A program made the position numbers and the translations under genes. Below the pieces are notes generated by a model. That model did not search any database. It saw only the letters and a list, made by a program, of their open reading frames with translations, and was not told the DNA's origin. Positions 59,353-64,000 of a DNA stretch of 64,000 bases are shown piece after piece. This stretch comes from Blastopirellula sp. J2-11 (GTDB taxonomy: Bacteria > Planctomycetota > Planctomycetia > Pirellulales > Pirellulaceae), in assembly GCF_024584705.1 (NCBI RefSeq), contig NZ_CP097384.1, forward strand, positions 5,332,001 to 5,396,000. Reading direction: 5' to 3'. Each line of letters begins with the position of its first letter. Position 1 is the first letter of the stretch.

Positions 59353-62163
59353 ATGTACCAAGAAGTATTCATCCTGGTTCCCTGCCACAGTTTCGAGGAC
59401 TTTCCTACGCATCACCGCGGGGACGAAGCGGCGAGTCTGCTCGCTTGCTGGTCTGCGATGTGGCGGCCAGAATTGATCGCCGCGACCGGCAAAATGCCCG
59501 CCTGGGCTCGGATTGATTCGCCTCCAGAAGAGCTGGAAGGCCGTTTGCTGCTGATTCCGCTGGTCAGCGAACAAGAGATGCAAGCCGGCTTCGCGCGCCG
59601 CGCCAAAGAATCTGGCGCCAAAGTCATTCGAAAAATGGTGGATCGCGACGAAACGATCGCCGCCGCCCTCGAAGGCCTCGAGAAGCCTGCCAATCTGGAC
59701 GAAGAACTCGCCGCCGACTTTGTAGCGCTCGGTTACTGTTATTTACAAACCGAGTTGTTGACGCGACAGATGCGTTATTCCAGCAACCTCGACGAAGTCT
59801 ATTTTGGTGAAAAGCTGATCGCCGCGGCCCAATCGGCCGTCATCGGCGAAGCCGAAGCAAGTCGCGTGCTGCTGCAAACCTGCTTCGATGTGCTCGCCGA
59901 AGAACGCAATAGTTTCTATCCGGTCGACTCGTACTTTCTCGACCTGACGTTGTGCGCCTCGACCACGCTCGGCGCTTTATCGAGTGAATTGCAAAACGCG
60001 CAGCCATGCAATTTGGTCGCCAGCGGCGAAGTGGTTGCGAAGTTGGCCGAGTCGCATCCCGAGACGACGTCGCAGCTGCGCGAATTGCTAACAGCCAAGA
60101 AATGCGGACTCGTAGGGGGAGAATTCCGCGAGGGCCCGCTGCCGCTGTACGATCCCGAAACGCTGCTGGCGAACTTTCACGACGGGCTCGCAGCCTATGA
60201 AAAACATTTGGGACATCGCCCGCTTGTGTACGGCCGCCGGCGATTTGGACTCTCGTCGTTTTTGCCGCAGGTGCTGAAAAGCCTTGGTTTTCATGGTGCG
60301 ATCCACGCGACAATGGATGACGGCAAGTTTACGCATTCCAGCCAGACGAAGGTCTCCTGGCAAGGGAATGATGGCTGCAAGATTGACGCGATCGCGCGCC
60401 CGCCGCTCGACGCCAGCACCGCCGACAGCTTTATCGCGCTCTTCCAACGCTTGAGCGAAGCGATGGACTCGGACCATGTCGCGACGATTTGTTTCGCCCA
60501 TTGGCCAGGTCGCGTCTCGCCGTGGTACGACGATCTACGACGGATCGCGCGTTACTCTCAAGGACTCGGCAGCTTTCTGACGATCGAGCGCTACTTCTCA
60601 GAAACAGAGCTTCCCCCGTATCACGATTCGTTCAAAGACGCTCGCTACAACTCTCCCTATCACAAGCAGGCGATCATTCGCCGCCAAAATGGGCCGATCT
60701 CGACCCATCGTGACCGCGCTGTCGAAAACGCCAAGTATGACGCGGCGAGCAACATGGAAGCGTTGACCGCACTGATCACCGGTCACGCCGGGCCCAAACA
60801 TGATCCGCATCGCAGTTGGACAGAACCAGCCGAAGCGAAAGCCGAAGCGAACAACGCGGATGCGATCGTCGAGGGAGCGCTAACCGACTTCGCCGCCAAA
60901 CTGCCGCGCCGCAGCGATTCGCCCACGCCCAGTCTGCTGGTCGTCAACCCGTTCAGCTATTCGACGATCGCGGGCGACGATACGGATCAACTTTCATCGC
61001 TGCCTGGCGGTAAAGCGGTTTTAATCGCGGCCGAAGACAAAAGTGGTCGGCACGCGGTCTGGGAAACGCCTTCCTGCGGCTATGCCTGGCTTCCCGATGG
61101 CGGTTCGGCGCCCAGCGGCAAGACGCAAACGATGATCAAAGACGGCGTCCTGCGAAATGAGTACATGGAAGTTCATTTCGATCCGATCACCGGCGCGTTG
61201 CAGTCGATTTACGACTACAAGAGCCGCGGCAATCGCTTGTCGCAGCAGCTCGCGCTGCGACTGCCGGGCGAACGTCCGCCGACCGGAAGCAAGTATGTCG
61301 ATCCCGACGAAACGGCGATCTATTCTGTCATGGCCGCCGATTCGATCGACGTGATCTCGAACACCGCCGCCAAAGGACAAATCAAAATCGTCGGGCGACT
61401 GCTCAACACGGCCGGACACACCCTCGCCCAATATGAGCAAGTTTACACGCTCTGGCGATCAAGCCGCGTCCTGCAAGTGGATATCGACCTGACGCCGCAC
61501 GAAGAGCCGAAGGCCGAACCGTGGAACTCGTATTTCTGCGCTCGCTTCGCTTGGAGCGACGGTTCGGCTTTCCTTTATCGCGACCAACATTGGCAGCGAC
61601 GCCGAGTCGATTCAAAGCGGATCGAAGCTCCCAACTATGTTGAGATTGAAAACGGCAAAACGCACACGCAGGTTCTGACCGGCGGCGTTGCGTTCCATCA
61701 GCATGTTCGCGGCCGCATGCTCGATACGATCTTGATCCCGCGGGGCGAGACGGCTCGGACCTACCGCTTGGGGATCGGCATCGACTTGCCCTATCCGTTG
61801 CAAGAGGCGCGCCGACTAACCTTTAGTCCGCCGCCAAGAATAGAAAACGCACCGTCTCCCACGCCGGGCGACACTTCATGGGCGTTGCATATCGACGCCA
61901 AAAATGTCGTCATCACCTCATTGAAACCGTTGACCAAAGGGGAGCATGTCGTTGGCTTCTCAGTACGCCTACTAGAAACGGAAGGGCGCGCCGCGAAGGG
62001 AAACCTCCGTTGCTTCCGCAATGTCGGACGCGCGATCTTGATGGAGTTCAACGGAGAATCGTCCGGCGTCGCCAAGACCAGTGAAGATCGCGTGCAATTT
62101 GATCTGCATGCGGAAGAATGGCGGCAGATCGATGTCTATTGGGAAGAAGAGGCGAAGGGCTAG
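59353..62163 (+). CDS. GH38-like (alpha-mannosidase family) protein with altered active site
   Basis: A 936-residue cytoplasmic-looking protein without a signal peptide. The middle and C-terminal parts follow GH38 architecture: the catalytic-barrel end, a helical bundle (EALTALITGHAG) and a beta-rich domain with VLRNEYMEVHFDPITGALQSIYDYKS. The usual nucleophile motif of GH38, W-x-x-D/P-D-x-F-G, is replaced at about residues 292-298 by YGRRRFGLSSFLPQVL, with Arg where Asp is expected. The N-terminus (MYQEVFILVPCHSFEDFPTHH) also lacks the zinc-binding His-x-Asp of standard GH38 starts. The ATG at 59353 is preferred to the upstream 59320. It precedes cmk by 5 bp. Confidence 0.75.
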   Translation: MYQEVFILVPCHSFEDFPTHHRGDEAASLLACWSAMWRPELIAATGKMPAWARIDSPPEELEGRLLLIPLVSEQEMQAGFARRAKESGAKVIRKMVDRDETIAAALEGLEKPANLDEELAADFVALGYCYLQTELLTRQMRYSSNLDEVYFGEKLIAAAQSAVIGEAEASRVLLQTCFDVLAEERNSFYPVDSYFLDLTLCASTTLGALSSELQNAQPCNLVASGEVVAKLAESHPETTSQLRELLTAKKCGLVGGEFREGPLPLYDPETLLANFHDGLAAYEKHLGHRPLVYGRRRFGLSSFLPQVLKSLGFHGAIHATMDDGKFTHSSQTKVSWQGNDGCKIDAIARPPLDASTADSFIALFQRLSEAMDSDHVATICFAHWPGRVSPWYDDLRRIARYSQGLGSFLTIERYFSETELPPYHDSFKDARYNSPYHKQAIIRRQNGPISTHRDRAVENAKYDAASNMEALTALITGHAGPKHDPHRSWTEPAEAKAEANNADAIVEGALTDFAAKLPRRSDSPTPSLLVVNPFSYSTIAGDDTDQLSSLPGGKAVLIAAEDKSGRHAVWETPSCGYAWLPDGGSAPSGKTQTMIKDGVLRNEYMEVHFDPITGALQSIYDYKSRGNRLSQQLALRLPGERPPTGSKYVDPDETAIYSVMAADSIDVISNTAAKGQIKIVGRLLNTAGHTLAQYEQVYTLWRSSRVLQVDIDLTPHEEPKAEPWNSYFCARFAWSDGSAFLYRDQHWQRRRVDSKRIEAPNYVEIENGKTHTQVLTGGVAFHQHVRGRMLDTILIPRGETARTYRLGIGIDLPYPLQEARRLTFSPPPRIENAPSPTPGDTSWALHIDAKNVVITSLKPLTKGEHVVGFSVRLLETEGRAAKGNLRCFRNVGRAILMEFNGESSGVAKTSEDRVQFDLHAEEWRQIDVYWEEEAKG

Positions 62164-62168
62164 CAGCG

Positions 62169-62825
62169 ATGATTGTCACTATTGATGGGCCCGCCGGAGC
62201 CGGGAAAAGCTCGATCTCGCGCCAAGTCGCCGCGCATCTCGGATTCGAGTTTCTCGATACCGGAGCGATGTATCGCGCCGTCGCTTGGGCCGTCATTCGT
62301 CAGGGCCGCGACCTGAACGACGAATTGTCTGTCGCCGAGGTCGCCAAAAATATTCGCCTCGATCTAGCTGGCGGACGCGTGCTGGTCGATGGCTCGGATG
62401 CGACGGACGACATTCGTTCGCCCGAAGTCACCCAGGCGACTCGCTTCGCCGCGGCCAACGTCGCCGTCCGGATGCATCTGGTCAAGCTGCAACAACAATT
62501 CGGCCGCGAGAAAGATTTGGTCACCGAAGGCCGGGATCAAGGAACCGTCGTCTTTCCGCATGCCGAGTGCAAGGTCTACCTGACCGCGTCGCCGGAAGAA
62601 CGCGCCCGCCGCCGCGTCGCCGACCTGGCGACGCGCGGAGTCACCGTCGAATTTGACGACATCTTAGCGCAGCAGAATCGTCGCGACGAGGAAGACTCTA
62701 GCCGAACCGTCGGCCCGCTGCGCAAAGCGGACGACGCGATCGAATTGTCCACCGACGGCATGACGCCGGAAGAAGTGATCCAGCGTCTGATCGACATCGT
62801 CGAGCAACGGCGAGCTTCCCTCTGA
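62169..62825 (+). CDS. cmk: cytidylate kinase
   Basis: This enzyme phosphorylates CMP and dCMP. The ATG at 62169 gives 218 residues with the P-loop IDGPAGAGKSSISRQVA at residues 4-20 and LDTGAMYRAVAW. EVTQATRFAAANVAVR, VTEGRDQGTVVFPHAECKVYLTAS and RRRDEEDSSR-like lid residues (QQNRRDEEDSSRTV) follow. The upstream in-frame ATG at 62118 lies within the GH38-like gene. It starts 5 bp after that gene's stop and is followed by plsC after one base; cmk-plsC is a common pair. Confidence 0.96.
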   Translation: MIVTIDGPAGAGKSSISRQVAAHLGFEFLDTGAMYRAVAWAVIRQGRDLNDELSVAEVAKNIRLDLAGGRVLVDGSDATDDIRSPEVTQATRFAAANVAVRMHLVKLQQQFGREKDLVTEGRDQGTVVFPHAECKVYLTASPEERARRRVADLATRGVTVEFDDILAQQNRRDEEDSSRTVGPLRKADDAIELSTDGMTPEEVIQRLIDIVEQRRASL

Positions 62826-62826
62826 T

Positions 62827-63489
62827 ATGAACAAGCAAGCATCGACGGTCGGGCGCTCGCTCGCAAAACGACTTTGGTATGACGCGCTACGCGTGATCGC
62901 GCGGCTCAGCGGCGTCTGCCTGTTCCGTATCCGGGTGTATGGCCGCGAGAACTGGCCCGCCAACGGCGGGGGCTTGGTTTGTCCCAACCATCAAAGCTAT
63001 CTTGATCCGCTCTTGATCGGACTCACCTGCGATCGACGACTCAATTTTCTGGCGCGGCAATCCCTCTTCAAGTTTCCCCTTAGCTGGATCATCCAATCCC
63101 TCGATTCGATCCCCGTCGATCGTGACGGGTCGGGACTTGCTGGTTTGAAAGAAACGTTGAAGCGTCTGAAGCGTGGAGAGCTAGTCCTGATCTTTCCCGA
63201 AGGAACTCGCACCCCCGACGGAAAAATCGGCCCGCTGAAGTCGGGCTTTATCCCGCTGGCGCGACGCGGCGGCGTACCGATCATCCCGATTGCCGTCGAC
63301 GGAGCGTTTGACGCTTGGCCTAAACAGGCCAAGGCGCCGCAGCGTAGCATCATCCATATCCGCATCGCGCCGCCGATTTCGCACGAGTTGCTGCAAACGA
63401 TGTCGGATGACGAGCTGTTGGAAGAGTTGAATCGGCGCTTGGATGAGGCGTTTACAGCGATTCAAGCGTCGCGTGAACTGGCGCAATAG
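62827..63489 (+). CDS. plsC: 1-acyl-sn-glycerol-3-phosphate acyltransferase
   Basis: This enzyme makes phosphatidate from lysophosphatidate. The 220-residue product has an N-terminal hydrophobic region (residues 16-35), NHQSYLD (NHx4D) near residue 54 and FPEGTRTPDGKIG near residue 126. GVPIIPIAVDGAFDAWPK follows. It begins one base after the cmk stop. It is about 40 residues shorter than the other acyltransferase at 33520 and closer to canonical PlsC, so this is likely the housekeeping copy. Confidence 0.93.
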   Translation: MNKQASTVGRSLAKRLWYDALRVIARLSGVCLFRIRVYGRENWPANGGGLVCPNHQSYLDPLLIGLTCDRRLNFLARQSLFKFPLSWIIQSLDSIPVDRDGSGLAGLKETLKRLKRGELVLIFPEGTRTPDGKIGPLKSGFIPLARRGGVPIIPIAVDGAFDAWPKQAKAPQRSIIHIRIAPPISHELLQTMSDDELLEELNRRLDEAFTAIQASRELAQ

Positions 63490-63523
63490 ATTTCGTACAA
63501 CAACCAAGCTGCCTTACGAAAAA

Positions 63524-64000
63524 CTACGCCACCGCGTCACGCTGCAAAGAGAGCGGGGCAGGGGAGGCCTCCAGCAGTTCCAGCAGACGCGTCGTCCCGC
63601 GATTCTCGGCCATTTTCTGTTCGGCGGCGGTGATCGGTATCAAATAGAGGAACCGGGGCTGCTCGCCGGCTAGTTGCGGCAGCTGAATCGACGGCAGGAA
63701 GCTCGCCTTCTCGGCGATCGCCATGTGCGTGAAGCGAGGAGCGACTTGCTCCAGCGCTTCAGTCGAGATCGTATGTCCATGATCAAAATGCGTTGCGTAG
63801 CGCCATGGATAGCGAGCCCAACTCGACAGCTGTCCGCAGATGGTTTGGTCAGCATCGGTCGTCTCGATGAGAATGCCCATCTCGATGCGGCGCGATGGCT
63901 GTTCGTCGCTGGCGTTCTCGGCGCCGGGCATCGGCAAGATCGCCATTCCTGCGGTCGCGATAAAACTGCGGCCGGCGTTGCTGGATAGGGTGATCGCCAA
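63524..64000 (-). CDS. suppressor-of-fused domain protein (partial, C-terminal part)
   Basis: About 158 C-terminal codons of a protein that enters from the right edge. Family-like stretches are MGILIETTDADQTICGQLSS, the ARYPWRYATHFDHGHTIS segment comparable to the GHTIP motif of bacterial SUFU proteins, and FLYLIPITAAEQKMAENRG followed by LLELLE, matching the family's LIPIT-E motif. The start is not in the window. Bacterial SUFU-domain proteins are poorly characterised. It converges on plsC with 34 bp between stops. Confidence 0.78.
   Translation of the reverse strand: MAITLSSNAGRSFIATAGMAILPMPGAENASDEQPSRRIEMGILIETTDADQTICGQLSSWARYPWRYATHFDHGHTISTEALEQVAPRFTHMAIAEKASFLPSIQLPQLAGEQPRFLYLIPITAAEQKMAENRGTTRLLELLEASPAPLSLQRDAVA

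Overview
The window looks like a chromosomal segment of a planctomycete, most likely a Pirellulaceae member of the Blastopirellula/Bremerella type. The supporting signs are two DUF1559 prepilin-like genes with an H-x9-DG C-terminus, tetrahydromethanopterin C1 genes (fae and a methylene-H4MPT dehydrogenase), a suppressor-of-fused homologue, MoxR/VWA operons, and hairpin repeats whose spurious reading frames contain a LARSASEG-like peptide. This placement is inferred from gene content; no 16S gene is present.

Layout. 1-3016 (minus): partial NADH dehydrogenase operon read nuoI, DUF2203, nuoA, nuoC, nuoD, with no nuoB between A and C. 3559-6704 (plus): csrA, tRNA-Glu(TTC) with a terminator, then hemH, an aldo/keto reductase and a C15 peptidase. 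6776-10779 (minus): a chemoreceptor, rpiB and a Sua5/YwlE-type fusion. 10936-19155 (plus): an NHL-repeat lipoprotein and a four-gene VWA/MoxR/DUF58/BatA-like operon. 19156-22089: three tandem ~258-bp repeat units, the middle one interrupted by a 1.5-kb IS4-type element, then short GGTCCGGTCC repeats. 22090-26294 (minus): a membrane metallophosphoesterase, a PAS/GAF/receiver protein without a kinase ATPase domain, and a retropepsin-like protein lacking the catalytic motif.

26695-39618: an unknown protein; an exported FAD oxidoreductase directly followed by a membrane FMN-binding iron-sulfur protein and two small membrane proteins; a PH-domain protein; a YfcE-like phosphodiesterase; an acyltransferase; an ATP-grasp protein; a TadG-like VWA protein; fae and the methylene-H4MPT dehydrogenase; and a small tyrosine-rich exported protein. 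40285-43594 (minus) encodes an Omp85/BamA-type protein split into a POTRA protein and a barrel protein. 43741-48743 (minus) is a housekeeping cluster: rplY, pth, rpsF, ssb, rplI, dnaB and bpt, without rpsR between ssb and rplI. 49101-52498 holds two DUF1559 genes separated by a 24-bp minisatellite, a composite repeat element and a DUF1559 remnant. 52808-58870 (minus) is a PilM-type operon with a fused transmembrane/periplasmic half, a PilO-like protein and a Gly/Met-rich partner. 59353-63489 carries a GH38-like protein with an altered active site, then cmk and plsC. The window ends inside a suppressor-of-fused homologue.

The candidate systems most worth following are the exported FAD / FMN / Fe-S relay at 27719-32352, the split BamA, the planctomycete-style PilM-PilO locus with Met/Gly-rich partners, and the composite hairpin repeat family present at three loci and targeted by the IS. 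All domain assignments come from reading motifs by eye; no database search was run.
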